NCBI GenBank assembly: GCA_029552825.1
Contig: JAKPDL010000002.1
Coordinates: 22,559 to 86,558, forward strand
DNA from: Bacteroidota bacterium
GTDB lineage: Bacteria > Bacteroidota > Bacteroidia > Bacteroidales > VadinHA17
Length of the DNA: 64,000 nucleotides
Direction of reading: 5' to 3'
Made by a program: the position numbers and the translations under genes. The notes beneath the pieces were generated by a model, which worked only from the letters and a program-made list of their open reading frames with translations, searched no databases and was not told the origin of the DNA. Below are positions 1 to 9,366 of this stretch, piece by piece. Every line of letters starts with the position of its first letter. The stretch's first letter is position 1.

Positions 1-606
1 CAGGGGAGTAAAGGCTTTCTTAAGAAGCCGGTAAGATTCAAAAAGAATAATCAATGCAACCAGAATGGCAACTACTGAATCGATCCATTTTATGTTGGTG
101 ATGATAATAAGTCCCAAACCGGCTGCCACTCCAAGAGAGGTGTAGACATCTGTTTTAAGGTGAAGTGCATCTGCCTCAAGAGCCACTGAGCCGGTTCTTC
201 GGGCAGTTTTGTATAGTCTCCACGACACAAAAGTGTTAATAATGCCAGAAATGACCATAATGACCAATCCGAGCCAGACCATATCAAGTTCTGGTGAACC
301 GGCTATCATCCGTTTTATGGCTTCATAAACAATCCATACAGCAGCGATGAAAATCAGTATAGCTTCTATTACCCCTGAAATATTCTCAACTTTTCCATGC
401 CCGTATGGATGTCTTTTGTCGGGCGGATTGTCGGAGACTCTCACAGCAAAGAATGCAATTACTGCAGCTATCAGATCCATGGATGAGTGGATAGCTTCTG
501 AAATGATACTCACCGAACCGCTGATCAGACCTGCTACAAGTTTGAGAACGATAAGGAGAGTATTTGACATTACTGATAATCTTGCGACCTTTACTTTACC
601 GTTCAT
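1..606 (-). CDS. Cation diffusion facilitator (CDF) family metal exporter, C-terminus cut by window start
   Basis: The reading frame opens with ATG at 606 and runs off the window edge after 202 codons, so the C-terminal part, including any cytoplasmic metal-sensing domain, is missing. CDF proteins exchange Zn2+ (or Mn2+, Fe2+, Co2+) for protons at the inner membrane. Visible family marks are the paired metal-site motifs H40xxxD44 in the second membrane helix and H149xxxD153 in the fifth, plus the conserved HPYGHGKVE block near residues 66-74. Hydrophobic segments lie near 12-30, 43-56, 78-98, 110-130, 155-170 and 174-190, which fits the six-helix CDF core. The HxxxD/HxxxD pair suggests zinc. 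The gene lies downstream of the DUF362 gene on the same strand. Family is confident; substrate is inferred. Confidence 0.9.
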   Translation of the reverse strand, partial: MNGKVKVARLSVMSNTLLIVLKLVAGLISGSVSIISEAIHSSMDLIAAVIAFFAVRVSDNPPDKRHPYGHGKVENISGVIEAILIFIAAVWIVYEAIKRMIAGSPELDMVWLGLVIMVISGIINTFVSWRLYKTARRTGSVALEADALHLKTDVYTSLGVAAGLGLIIITNIKWIDSVVAILVALIILFESYRLLKKAFTPL

Positions 607-655
607 CTAATAAGGTTGATTTATAGAAAAAATTAACGTAGAACTAAGTATATAG

Positions 656-1774
656 TTATACTTCTATTATTTCATATTTACGTCTCCCCAGTCCTATTTT
701 TTCAGCATGTTCGAGAGCAGCCTGCCAGAAGGTATTGGGGTGTGTCATTTTGAAACGGTCCTGTCTGTCATCTTTTTGTTTTTCCGCCTTGCCGTATATT
801 CTACTTCCTGGCAGAACAGGTGCAGCATTTACCATATCGGCAGATGCCTGGTCGAGTGCCACAGGGTCGAACGAAGCAGCAATACCAATATCGGGTACAA
901 TAGGATAGTCGTTGAAATCCCAGCAGTCACAGTCGGGCGAAATATCAACAAGGAAGTTGATATGGAAGGCTGGTTTATTTTTTACTGCTGCAAGCGCATA
1001 TTCAGCTGTTTTTTTGTTGACAGCTTCTGATGCATTCTGCCAAACTACCCTTGCTGCATCGAACTGGCATACAGCAACACACTGGCCGCAACCGGTACAT
1101 AATTCTTTATTAATATGTGCTATTCTGTCTTTCCCAACTTTAATTGCTCCATAGTTACAGTACTTTTCGCATATCCTGCACCCTGTACAGTTTTCCTCAT
1201 ATATTTCGGGAGATGAGCCGGAATGGAGAAAAAGCTTGCCTCCAATGGAAGCACATCCCATGCCGAGGTTTTTAATTGCACCTCCGAATCCAGTTATTTC
1301 GTGACCTTTGAAGTGACTCATGGAGATAATAACATCTGATTCGGCTATGGCTGCTCCTATTTTTGCACTCTTACAGTATTCAAGGTTAAGTTCTATTTCG
1401 CGGTATTCTGTTCCTTTGATTCCGTCGGCAATTATTACAGGGCAATTTACTGCCAGGGGGTTGTATCCGTTTTCAAATGCTGCTTCGAGATGCCAGGGAG
1501 CATTGGATCTTCTTCCGTAATATAATGTATTGCAGTCGGTTAAGAATGGAATAGCATCTTTTTCCTTAAGCAATTTAACCAGCCGGGCTGCAAAATTTGG
1601 TCGCAGGTAGGCAAGGTTCCCGGGTTCGCCAAAATGAATCTTTATGGCCGTGAGTTTTCTTTTAAAGTCAATTGTCTCAATTCCGGCTTTGCGGATAAGA
1701 TTATCAAATTTTTTAAGAAGGTTAACTGATGAACTGGCTCTGAGATTTGTGAAAAATACTTTTGAATCTGCCAT
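656..1774 (-). CDS. DUF362 protein with two [4Fe-4S] ferredoxin clusters
   Basis: A 372-residue protein with an N-terminal DUF362 domain (about residues 1-185, including the IHFGEPGN and ISMSHFKGHE blocks) followed by a bacterial ferredoxin domain. Two cluster motifs are visible, CTGCRICEKYC at 196-206 and CTGCGQCVAVC at 226-236. DUF362 proteins are soluble, presumably cytoplasmic iron-sulfur proteins of unproven reaction. A role in electron transfer follows from the clusters only. There is no signal peptide. The gene ends about 50 bp before the CDF exporter and begins 12 bp after the pfkA stop, so it may be the last gene of a pfkA transcript. Confidence 0.88.
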   Translation of the reverse strand: MADSKVFFTNLRASSSVNLLKKFDNLIRKAGIETIDFKRKLTAIKIHFGEPGNLAYLRPNFAARLVKLLKEKDAIPFLTDCNTLYYGRRSNAPWHLEAAFENGYNPLAVNCPVIIADGIKGTEYREIELNLEYCKSAKIGAAIAESDVIISMSHFKGHEITGFGGAIKNLGMGCASIGGKLFLHSGSSPEIYEENCTGCRICEKYCNYGAIKVGKDRIAHINKELCTGCGQCVAVCQFDAARVVWQNASEAVNKKTAEYALAAVKNKPAFHINFLVDISPDCDCWDFNDYPIVPDIGIAASFDPVALDQASADMVNAAPVLPGSRIYGKAEKQKDDRQDRFKMTHPNTFWQAALEHAEKIGLGRRKYEIIEV

Positions 1775-1786
1775 AGTTAATTAAAA

Positions 1787-2767
1787 TTAGATGGAAAGTA
1801 TTCTTACAAGAGTCAGTAGGTCTCTGTTGACATCTTTGTGCAGTTTAATTGCCTTGCTGAAGGGCACAAGGACTATTTCGTCGTTCTGCAAACCAACCAT
1901 CACACTTTTTTGATCATCGAGCAGGGCTTCGACAGCTGCGCTTCCGAGCCTGCTGGCATTAACCCTGTCGATGGCAGTGGGTGAGCCCCCGCGCTGAAGG
2001 TGTCCAAGAACAGTTACTCTTATATTAATATCAGGGTATTCGTTTTTAAATTTTTCAGCCCAGGCAAAAGCACCTCCCTCTTCATCGCCTTCGGCAACAA
2101 TTATCAGATTGCTCGATTTCTTTCTTTTATTTCCATCGAATAATATTTTCTTAAGGTCGCGTTCTTCCCCTTTAACTTCCGGAATTATGATTGCTTCAGC
2201 ACCTGTTGCTATTCCGCTGAAAAGAGCGATAAAGCCTGCCTCAGCGCCCATCACCTCTATAAAAAACATTCTGTCGTGTGCACTGGCTGTATCCCTTATT
2301 TTATCAACTGCCTGGACAACAGTATTTAAAGCAGTGTCATAGCCAATCGTGTAATCAGTTCCGTAAATGTCGTTATCAATTGTTCCAGGCACACCTACGA
2401 AGGGGATATCATATTCTTCATTAAATAGCCTTGCACCAGTAAAGGAGCCGTCTCCACCTATCACCACCACACCATCTATTTGTGCTGCTTTCAGATTCTC
2501 ATAGGCTTTCTGTCTTCCTTCCGGCGTTCGGAATTCTTCACACCTTGCCGTTTTCAGTATCGTGCCACCTCTCTGTATAATATCGCTTACACTGCTCGAT
2601 ACAAGCGGAATGAAATCCGCGTTAATCAGGCCTGCATAGCCCTGCCTGATGCCCATAACTTCAAGCCCATGATATATTGCAGTTCTTACAACCGCTCTTA
2701 TTGCAGCATTCATACCTGGAGCATCTCCACCCGATGTTAAAACTCCTATCTTCTTTATTTTTCCCAT
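1787..2767 (-). CDS. pfkA: ATP-dependent 6-phosphofructokinase
   Basis: Phosphorylates fructose 6-phosphate to fructose 1,6-bisphosphate, the committed step of glycolysis, in the cytoplasm. The 326-residue length matches bacterial PfkA. The N-terminal nucleotide loop TSGGDAPGMN, the GGDGS motif at 104-108 and the catalytic TIDND motif at 129-133 are all intact. Glycine after GGD (rather than the aspartate of pyrophosphate-dependent enzymes) points to ATP as donor. The GHLQRGGSPTA block that helps form the substrate site is also present. It starts at ATG 2767, 65 bp after the ispH stop, and is followed after 12 bp by the DUF362 gene. Confidence 0.96.
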   Translation of the reverse strand: MGKIKKIGVLTSGGDAPGMNAAIRAVVRTAIYHGLEVMGIRQGYAGLINADFIPLVSSSVSDIIQRGGTILKTARCEEFRTPEGRQKAYENLKAAQIDGVVVIGGDGSFTGARLFNEEYDIPFVGVPGTIDNDIYGTDYTIGYDTALNTVVQAVDKIRDTASAHDRMFFIEVMGAEAGFIALFSGIATGAEAIIIPEVKGEERDLKKILFDGNKRKKSSNLIIVAEGDEEGGAFAWAEKFKNEYPDINIRVTVLGHLQRGGSPTAIDRVNASRLGSAAVEALLDDQKSVMVGLQNDEIVLVPFSKAIKLHKDVNRDLLTLVRILSI

Positions 2768-2832
2768 CTTTAATTGATTATAATTCAGCCCGCAAAGGTA
2801 GTGTTTTTCTGCTTAGATTGTTAATTGGGAGA

Positions 2833-3714
2833 TTAAATATTAAATGAAGAAATTACTTCACTTACTTTTCTGATAAGCCATCCTGGAGTGGATGTTGCTC
2901 CGCATATTCCTGCTTTCTGTTTTCCGATGAACCATTCTTTTTTGATATCTCCAGGTGACGAAACGAAATATGATTCGGGATTAACATTTTTACAGATTGA
3001 AAATAGCATTTTACCGTTAGAGCTTTCTTTGCCGCTTACAAATATTATTATGTCGTGTGAACGCGCAAATGATTCCAGATGTGGCTGGCGATGTGAGACC
3101 TGAGTGCAGATTGTCCGGTGCACGGTCAGCAGTTTCCCGGGGTCGGGTGCGCCATACTCTTTGATTTTCTTCCTCATTTTTTCAGCCAGAGCCTCGTATG
3201 CTTCTGGATTCATGGTTGTCTGGGAAAAAAGATGTATCTCCTTTCTGAAATCTATCCTGTCGAGGTTTATCTCTCCATCAGTTAGTATAGCATTATTGTC
3301 GGTTTGTCCTATAAGGCCAAGCACTTCGGCATGCCCTGGCTTGCCGTAGATAACGACTTGTCCACCCTTTATTTTTATTTCTTCCCATGTTTGTCTGATC
3401 TTTTGCTGAAGTCTTTTCACAATGGGGCAGGTAGCATCAATAATGGTGATGCCGTTTTCCTTTGCTATTCTGTAAGTTTCGGGCGGTTCTCCGTGGGCTC
3501 TTATCAGCACCTTGCAATCTCGAAGTCTCCGGAACTCATCATAATCAATAGTTTTAAGACCCATTTTGCTGAGCCGCTCAACTTCTATATCATTATGCAC
3601 AATCTGTCCGAGGGAAAAAATTTTTTCGCCAGCCATTAATGCCTTTTCTGCTGTCTCAACAGCATTTCTTACACCGAAACAGAATCCTGAATTTTCATCT
3701 ATCTCTATCACCAT
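2833..3714 (-). CDS. ispH: 4-hydroxy-3-methylbut-2-enyl diphosphate reductase
   Basis: Last enzyme of the MEP isoprenoid pathway; it reduces HMBPP to IPP and DMAPP with a [4Fe-4S] cluster. The 293 residues include the three cluster cysteines expected from E. coli IspH: C12 in GFCFGVRNAV, C96 in DATCPIVK and C204 in RTICTQVSHRQ, along with the AHGEPPE loop near 73-79. The start ATG at 3714 lies inside the end of cmk (20-bp overlap), so the two are probably translationally coupled. Adjacent cmk and ispH genes, with porQ nearby, are a familiar Bacteroidota arrangement. Confidence 0.96.
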   Translation of the reverse strand: MVIEIDENSGFCFGVRNAVETAEKALMAGEKIFSLGQIVHNDIEVERLSKMGLKTIDYDEFRRLRDCKVLIRAHGEPPETYRIAKENGITIIDATCPIVKRLQQKIRQTWEEIKIKGGQVVIYGKPGHAEVLGLIGQTDNNAILTDGEINLDRIDFRKEIHLFSQTTMNPEAYEALAEKMRKKIKEYGAPDPGKLLTVHRTICTQVSHRQPHLESFARSHDIIIFVSGKESSNGKMLFSICKNVNPESYFVSSPGDIKKEWFIGKQKAGICGATSTPGWLIRKVSEVISSFNI

Positions 3715-4399
3715 GCAATTTCTCCTGAATTATACCTCTGATCCATTCCATCTGTTCTTCAACGGTCATATTTGTATTATCAAGTATGATGGCATCTTTT
3801 GCTTTTCGCAGTGGACTGATTTCACGGTTTTCATCAGCGACATCCCGTTCAATGATATTCTTTTTGATTTCCCTGTAGTCGACAGGCTGTCCTTTTGCCT
3901 GCAGCTCGTCAAAGCGCCTCTGCGCCCTTGTATCAACCGATGCTGTCATGAATATTTTTATATCGGCATCCGGAAAAACAACAGTTCCTATATCACGACC
4001 GTCCATCACTATACCCTTAAAAACACCAATCTGCCTCTGAAGTTCAACCATCCTTGTCCTTACTTCGGGTATCTGGCTTATCCTGCTTACGAAGTTTGAC
4101 ACCTCAATACTTCTGATTTCATTTTCAACATTTTCAGAATTTAACCATGTTTCATATTCACCTTTATCAGGGTTGTACACGAAGGTTATGTGAATATCCT
4201 TAAGTGAGTTTTTTATTCCTTCGGTGTCGATACCGTTTTTCGTAATAAACCCTTTCCTCAGGCAGTAGAGAGTGACAGCCCTGTACATGGCTCCGCTGTC
4301 GATGTATATGTAATTCAATTCTTTAGCTATAGCCTTTGCAAATGTGCTTTTACCGCATGAAGAGTAACCATCAATTGCTATGATAAGTTTCTTTTTCAT
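3695..4399 (-). CDS. cmk: (d)CMP kinase
   Basis: Phosphorylates CMP and dCMP to the diphosphates for nucleotide and CDP-lipid synthesis. The 234-residue protein has a P-loop near the N-terminus (DGYSSCGKST, about residues 10-19), the substrate-region motif SGAMYRAVTLYCL near 36-48 and the characteristic DGRDIGTVVFPDAD block near 131-144. It overlaps ispH by 20 bp at its 3' end. About 185 bp separate it from the beta-helix gene upstream on the same strand, and I found no clear TAnnTTTG element there, so its promoter is not assigned. Confidence 0.95.
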   Translation of the reverse strand: MKKKLIIAIDGYSSCGKSTFAKAIAKELNYIYIDSGAMYRAVTLYCLRKGFITKNGIDTEGIKNSLKDIHITFVYNPDKGEYETWLNSENVENEIRSIEVSNFVSRISQIPEVRTRMVELQRQIGVFKGIVMDGRDIGTVVFPDADIKIFMTASVDTRAQRRFDELQAKGQPVDYREIKKNIIERDVADENREISPLRKAKDAIILDNTNMTVEEQMEWIRGIIQEKLHGDRDR

Positions 4400-4584
4400 T
4401 TTAACTATAAAAATACCGGATCTGGATTTTATCTCTTTATAGAATTAAGTATACCATATCCGGGATGTTTTTAATTTTTTTGGTAAATTTAACCGAAGAT
4501 ATAAAAAACCTGAAAAGAAATTATTGACAGATGTCAGAATTCATTTTGTATTGTTCATAACAGATACTGGTTGCTCTGGGTTAG

Positions 4585-6240
4585 CTATAAATTTTCAGTC
4601 ACCACCTTTACATTCCTGAACATATACTGATTGTCGCTTATTCGCAGGGGTTTGCCACTGGCTGTGGTAACATTCCTGAGAATCACTTCCCTGGTTATTA
4701 CATAAGGAAATTTTTCCTGGTAGGTATCATCTGTCATTTTCGGATTGAAGTTTGCAAATATAGCCGGACCCGGATAATTATCAGGATGATTGGAATCGTC
4801 TATTTTAAGATTCTCGATAATTATCCTTTCAGGCATATAACAGACATATCCGAAGTCGTGTTGTCCGGTATACGAGCCTCCAATCAGGCTGGCAGTTACA
4901 GGTCTTCCTCCGGCTGGCACGAAGGTGCAATTGCGTATGATGAACTCGCCCTGCCATGTGCTTCCGTAATCGGAACGGAGATTGATTAAATTCCTGCCAT
5001 ATATGGTGGAGTTCTCAACTAAAAAGGTACCCGTACCTATGGCATTTATACCCTGATGCCCCAGTGTTGAATTGCGGATAGTGGCATTGGCAACCCCCAT
5101 ATGGGCATCGAAACGCGAAAAAATACAGTTGTCAAGAATGAGATTCTTACAGTAATTGGAGCCCATTAAACCCCAGAATCTGCTGTCTTTGATATCATTT
5201 GTCTGGGTGCAGTTTATAAATGACACATTAATTGCACTGTTAAGTGAAATGTCGTATGTCCCCATTGAGACACTGACACCTGCCGAACCAATTGTTTCAT
5301 AGACTTTATGTCCGGTAAAGACACAATTTTGTACTGTAACAAAGGCGCAGTCGCCTATATTGATAAACCCACCGTACGGTGCGCCATGATCGCCTTCGCC
5401 GGTAATAAAGTGCTGCAGGCCGTCAACAACAACATGTGAACGCCTTATTGCTATACCACGGCTGTAATAATTGTATTTCGATTCTGCACTGTTGGCTATG
5501 GTGGTGAAACGGCCACCCCTTAAGGTCAGGGTAATCTCATCAATAGGAAGTGCAGTTATAGCTGTAACATGGTCGAAATCCCATATTATTGGGGCATTCA
5601 TATCCACATTACCCTCCGCGTCAACAATAAAAATATCCGTTTGAGGGGAGCCGTTGTTTTGGTTGGGACCAAACCGTATATAGCGCCTGACGTTTGAATC
5701 GGTGACGGCAATAAGGCATGGCCCGGGCAGCCGGATATCAACCTTCGGCTGATTCTTTTTTAGGGAAGTGATACCCTCAGGCTTAAATGGTTTCAGAGTG
5801 GAACTGACCAGAAATATATTTGCATTGCGGTTCTGTACTTCAGAGTCGTCAATTATAAAGGCAGCATTGCCAAAATCAGTGTCTGTCTGTATAATAGCAG
5901 TACGGTTTTTGCCTCCGATATAATAGGTCGCTTTATCGTCAGCTTTTACTTTCAACCCATACAGATTTGCAAACGCATGAGCAGCCGCAATAGCATCGAT
6001 ATCATCGGTTTTGCCGTCGCCTCTGGCACCGAAATCGCTGTATCGAACAACCCCCTTCGATTGTAACCGTTTTGAATCTTTTGGTGATATGTTTATAATC
6101 AACTCTCCTTTTTCACCAGTACTTACCCGAATTTTACCTTTCCCGTTTATTATCACAACATCTTCAGATCCGGTCCTTGATTGTCCATAGGCTATGCTAA
6201 ACAGACAGGCAAACAAAATGAGAAAAAAGATATCTTTCAT
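4585..6240 (-). CDS. Secreted right-handed beta-helix (pectate-lyase-like) protein
   Basis: 551 residues with a Sec signal peptide (MKDIFFLILFACLFSIAYG, cleavage near residue 19). After about 60 residues comes the block FGARGDGKTDD, the typical start of pectate lyase superfamily beta-helix domains found in polygalacturonases and phage tailspikes. Many short N-rich strands follow (for example QNCVFTGHKV, LDNCIFSRFD, RNCTFVPAGG) that read as parallel beta-helix coils. I cannot identify catalytic residues, so the polysaccharide target, if any, is unknown. No type IX secretion C-terminal domain is obvious. It sits between porQ and cmk, where in relatives porQ is often next to cmk, so it may be an insertion. 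Confidence 0.75.
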   Translation of the reverse strand: MKDIFFLILFACLFSIAYGQSRTGSEDVVIINGKGKIRVSTGEKGELIINISPKDSKRLQSKGVVRYSDFGARGDGKTDDIDAIAAAHAFANLYGLKVKADDKATYYIGGKNRTAIIQTDTDFGNAAFIIDDSEVQNRNANIFLVSSTLKPFKPEGITSLKKNQPKVDIRLPGPCLIAVTDSNVRRYIRFGPNQNNGSPQTDIFIVDAEGNVDMNAPIIWDFDHVTAITALPIDEITLTLRGGRFTTIANSAESKYNYYSRGIAIRRSHVVVDGLQHFITGEGDHGAPYGGFINIGDCAFVTVQNCVFTGHKVYETIGSAGVSVSMGTYDISLNSAINVSFINCTQTNDIKDSRFWGLMGSNYCKNLILDNCIFSRFDAHMGVANATIRNSTLGHQGINAIGTGTFLVENSTIYGRNLINLRSDYGSTWQGEFIIRNCTFVPAGGRPVTASLIGGSYTGQHDFGYVCYMPERIIIENLKIDDSNHPDNYPGPAIFANFNPKMTDDTYQEKFPYVITREVILRNVTTASGKPLRISDNQYMFRNVKVVTENL

Positions 6241-6269
6241 AGAACTCTATTTTTTTAATTACCGGAAAT

Positions 6270-6277
6270 CAAAAATA
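6270..6277 (-). promoter_or_regulatory. Candidate -7 element for the beta-helix gene
   Basis: The minus strand reads TATTTTTG, matching the Bacteroidota -7 consensus TAnnTTTG, 30 bp upstream of the ATG at 6240. A -33 TTTG at the usual distance is not evident. Confidence 0.4.
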
Positions 6278-6301
6278 ACTGATTGCATCAAATAATTAAT
6301 A

Positions 6302-7321
6302 TCATCTTTTGATGAGTCGGCCGGGCCGGAGTGAAAGGGTAAAATGATTTGAGGCACCGGCAAGGTGATATGTTGCCCTCCCGAAGCCAAAGCTCAGAAA
6401 TGAGGTATTGAAGCCAAAACCCCATGAAAAACCTACTGTTGAAACTTTCGATTCGACCTGAAGTTCTTTTCTTCGCTGGTAATTGTATCCCAGAGAAAAA
6501 TAAAAGTTTTTGTGCGGTATAAACTCGGCCCCGGCAATGACATGCCTTAATAGCTTTTCTGAAAAAACTGCTTTTTCATAAGTGCCGGTGTTATCGCTCC
6601 CGTATGAATTTGTAATATCAAATTTTTCGAGGTGCCGGAGTGTGAGAGAAAACCTGAAGGGACCGTGGGCAAGTCGGTGCGAGATCCCTGCAATTATTTC
6701 AAACGGAAGTTTTTCGTGTGTTTCACCTGTATAAGTAGTGACCTGGAAGCCAGCATTTTTTACAACAATCCCTGCCGAGGTAAGATTGTTCTTCGAATGC
6801 CATGCGGCACCTATATCAAGGGCAATACCAAAAGAAGAATATTTTTCAAGGTGGGACAGAACCGGCTTCAAACAGACACCTACTGAGAAAACGGTATCGA
6901 ATATCTTCGACCATAGAAGCGACATAGCATATTCTGCCACTGAAAAGGAACCAGTTATGTTACCCGACTCGTCAGCTTCCTTAAAGGTACCATAATTAAG
7001 ATATATTAACCCTGCCGCAAAATTTCCTGCCCGGGGAAGCGACATCGAATACATTGTCATTCCGTAATTTATGCCTGCCAGATAATTTACATAGTTAAGA
7101 ACAAGACTTTTGTTCATATCTTCAGAAAGAAGAGCCGGATTGCCATGTGCCATGTTAAGGTCATCGTCGTAAATGGAAACATTCGTGCCTCCGAGCGAAG
7201 CTACACGGCTCGAATAGGTCAGGTTAAGGAATTCATATGTGTTGTCACCCCCGGTCTGAGATTTCAGAGGTTGGAGCATAAACACCAGCAAAATGGCAAT
7301 ATGTATTTTACGGGCTGTCAC
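6302..7321 (-). CDS. porQ: Type IX secretion system outer-membrane protein PorQ
   Basis: 339 residues with a signal peptide (about 1-22) and a predicted outer-membrane beta-barrel of alternating strands. The N-terminal block around residues 28-70 (YEFLNLTYSSRVASLGG, then GNPALL) is the FadL/PorV-like pattern of PorQ. PorQ is a type IX secretion component; in Porphyromonas gingivalis it works with PorZ in the attachment complex that delivers A-LPS to cargo. Its presence implies the genome encodes a T9SS elsewhere. The neighbouring cmk-ispH genes match the usual porQ context. It ends 61 bp before the beta-helix gene. Confidence 0.85.
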   Translation of the reverse strand: MTARKIHIAILLVFMLQPLKSQTGGDNTYEFLNLTYSSRVASLGGTNVSIYDDDLNMAHGNPALLSEDMNKSLVLNYVNYLAGINYGMTMYSMSLPRAGNFAAGLIYLNYGTFKEADESGNITGSFSVAEYAMSLLWSKIFDTVFSVGVCLKPVLSHLEKYSSFGIALDIGAAWHSKNNLTSAGIVVKNAGFQVTTYTGETHEKLPFEIIAGISHRLAHGPFRFSLTLRHLEKFDITNSYGSDNTGTYEKAVFSEKLLRHVIAGAEFIPHKNFYFSLGYNYQRRKELQVESKVSTVGFSWGFGFNTSFLSFGFGRATYHLAGASNHFTLSLRPGRLIKR

Positions 7322-7389
7322 GCTATATTTAAAATGTATAATATATTCTAACGGATTTAACGTTTTAAAAGTATCAGAAAATCTTAAGA

Positions 7390-8310
7390 TTATGCTGTTT
7401 TACCCGTAATAATCAGTGCCTCATCGATTTTTTTCTTCCTGCCATTTATTTGTGTTAGAAAAATACCGCAAATGACAATTATCATTCCTATTATATTCTG
7501 GAGATTAAGCACATTTCCAAAAATAATGAATGAAAAGATAGCAGTGAATATTGGAATTATGTTTGTAAAAGGATTTACCCGTGAAACACCAATCTGCCGC
7601 ACTGAATAGGCAAAAAATATGAACGCACCGCATGATGCAAAAAGTGCCAGTTCAATAATTGGAATAAAAGACTTCAGGCTATGAGGTGTATTTGAAAATT
7701 CTTTCAGATCTGAAAGAAGAAAAACAGGCAGGAAAAGAATTACTCCTATTATGTTCTGGACATTAACTATAAATACAGGACTGTATGAACCGACAAGTTT
7801 GCCCAGTGTGATGTTAAACCCTGCTGCCGAACATACAGCAAGACCCAGCAGGAGTAATCCCTTGATATTGAATGTAAGAGAACCGTTTCTGTCAACAACA
7901 AAAACAATTATTCCTATAAATGAGAGAAGAATACCTGCATAATTTATCAGCTTCAGCTTTTCTCCGAAAAAGAGCCAGGCAGCAAGTGCGACCACAGCTG
8001 GAATTGTGGAAATTACAACTGAACCGGTCGTTGAAGTTACATAAGTAAGTCCATGGCTCTCTCCTATGAAATAAAGAAAAGGTTCAAAAAAAGACAGAAT
8101 AAGAAACAGTTTCCGGTCTTCCTTTCTTATTGGAGCGAATTCCTTCCTGATCGCAAGATAGGAGGTAAGAAATATTGTCGCAAAAGTAAGTCGGAGAAAA
8201 ATAATAGTCATCGGAGGGTAATTTTCGTTTGCCATCTTAAACCAGATGAACGAAAATGACCAGAATATCATCGCAAAAAAGACTGCAGCATAGGTTTTTA
8301 AAAGTTTCAT
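7390..8310 (-). CDS. EamA/DMT family inner-membrane transporter
   Basis: 306 residues forming about ten hydrophobic helices in two five-helix EamA repeats, the first beginning AAVFFAMIFWSFSF and the second near residue 160 (LLLLGLAVCSAAGFN). DMT proteins export amino acids, purines or other metabolites; the substrate cannot be read from the sequence. It is monocistronic and separated from etfB by a 280-bp divergent intergenic region. Confidence 0.88.
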   Translation of the reverse strand: MKLLKTYAAVFFAMIFWSFSFIWFKMANENYPPMTIIFLRLTFATIFLTSYLAIRKEFAPIRKEDRKLFLILSFFEPFLYFIGESHGLTYVTSTTGSVVISTIPAVVALAAWLFFGEKLKLINYAGILLSFIGIIVFVVDRNGSLTFNIKGLLLLGLAVCSAAGFNITLGKLVGSYSPVFIVNVQNIIGVILFLPVFLLSDLKEFSNTPHSLKSFIPIIELALFASCGAFIFFAYSVRQIGVSRVNPFTNIIPIFTAIFSFIIFGNVLNLQNIIGMIIVICGIFLTQINGRKKKIDEALIITGKTA

Positions 8311-8521
8311 TACCGGTTAAAAATAGAAGTAATTTTTACAAAAAAACGGGGTGAATTTAAAGCATATTTTCAACATTTTTGAATCAGTTGAAACAAAATT
8401 GGAAAAGCGGGTTTCGAACGGCTATTTTTAATTTTCCTGAAAAGCTATATAAATAGTTGAAATAAAGTATTATAGCAATGTTATTTATTTCGAACATATG
8501 AAAAAAATAGAGATATGATGG

Positions 8522-8552
8522 TTTGAAGGTGAATCATTAATTATTATATTTG
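8522..8552 (+). promoter_or_regulatory. Bacteroidota-type promoter of the etf operon
   Basis: A full match to the Bacteroidota sigma-factor consensus: TTTG (-33) at 8522-8525, 19 bp of spacer, then TATATTTG (-7, TAnnTTTG) at 8545-8552. Transcription would begin near 8559, about 32 nt before the etfB ATG at 8591. The rest of the 280-bp region 8311-8521 is AT-rich and holds nothing else I can name. Confidence 0.75.
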
Positions 8553-8590
8553 CCGCCTCAAAGAAAAAACAATAGCAAAAAAATCTCATA

Positions 8591-9340
8591 ATGAAAATTC
8601 TGGTTTGTATCAGCAATGTACCCGACACAACCACTAAAATTAAGTTGTCGGCCGACGGTAAAACCATTGACACTGCAGGTATTCAATGGGTGATAAATCC
8701 ATGGGATGAGCTGTCGCTTACAAGGGCACTTGAATTAAAAGATGATCCTGCTGCAGGAGTTACTCTGGTCACCGTGGCACATGTGGGTACCTCATCTTCA
8801 GAGCCTACCATACGCAAAGCATTGGCTATAGGAGCTGATGATGCCATTAGAGTCAATGCAGAACCTGCCGATGCATATTTTGTTGCTGCACAGATTGCAG
8901 CAGTTCTCGAAAAGGAAAAGTATGATATTATTTTGTGCGGCATTGAGTCGAGTGATTATAATGGCTCACTCACAGGCGGTATAATTGCCGAATTTCTTGG
9001 CATACCTTCTGTTTCATCTGTTTCATCTCTCAGAATTGAAAATGGCAAACCAGTAATAGTAAGAGAGATAGATGGGGGCAAGGAAACCCTTACCCTGCCT
9101 GTGCCATTTGTTGCAGTTGTTCAGAAAGGTATTGCAAAAGAACCACGAATTGCATCAATGCGGGGAATCATGACTGCCCGTACAAAACAGATAAGAGTAT
9201 ATGAACCTGTGGCCGTAAATCCACTCACTGAGATCGTTATGTACGAAAAACCCGCACCGAGAGCAGCATGTAAATTCATCAGTCCGGATAATCCTGCCGA
9301 ACTGATACACCTGCTCCAGAATGAGGCAAAAGTTATTTAA
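8591..9340 (+). CDS. etfB: Electron transfer flavoprotein subunit beta
   Basis: The 249-residue small subunit of ETF, a soluble carrier that takes electrons from acyl-CoA dehydrogenases. It starts MKILVCISNVPDTTTKI, followed by the NPWDELSLTRALELKD block typical of EtfB. The AMP/FAD-binding region near 115-125 (ILCGIESSDYNGSLTG) is present. First gene of the operon etfB-etfA-FeS/cyt b-CCG protein-acyl-CoA dehydrogenase, with a good promoter just upstream and etfA 26 bp downstream. Confidence 0.95.
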   Translation: MKILVCISNVPDTTTKIKLSADGKTIDTAGIQWVINPWDELSLTRALELKDDPAAGVTLVTVAHVGTSSSEPTIRKALAIGADDAIRVNAEPADAYFVAAQIAAVLEKEKYDIILCGIESSDYNGSLTGGIIAEFLGIPSVSSVSSLRIENGKPVIVREIDGGKETLTLPVPFVAVVQKGIAKEPRIASMRGIMTARTKQIRVYEPVAVNPLTEIVMYEKPAPRAACKFISPDNPAELIHLLQNEAKVI

Positions 9341-9366
9341 TTGTCAAATCAATCAAAAAGAAAATC

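Noticed and set aside
347..610. Plus-strand frame at the window start and a short minus-strand frame at 90-287
   Set aside because: Both are out-of-frame shadows of the truncated CDF exporter, whose own frame runs from 606 to the window edge with both metal motifs.
3566..4099. 177-codon plus-strand frame across the ispH/cmk junction
   Set aside because: Antisense to two conserved genes and without any domain.
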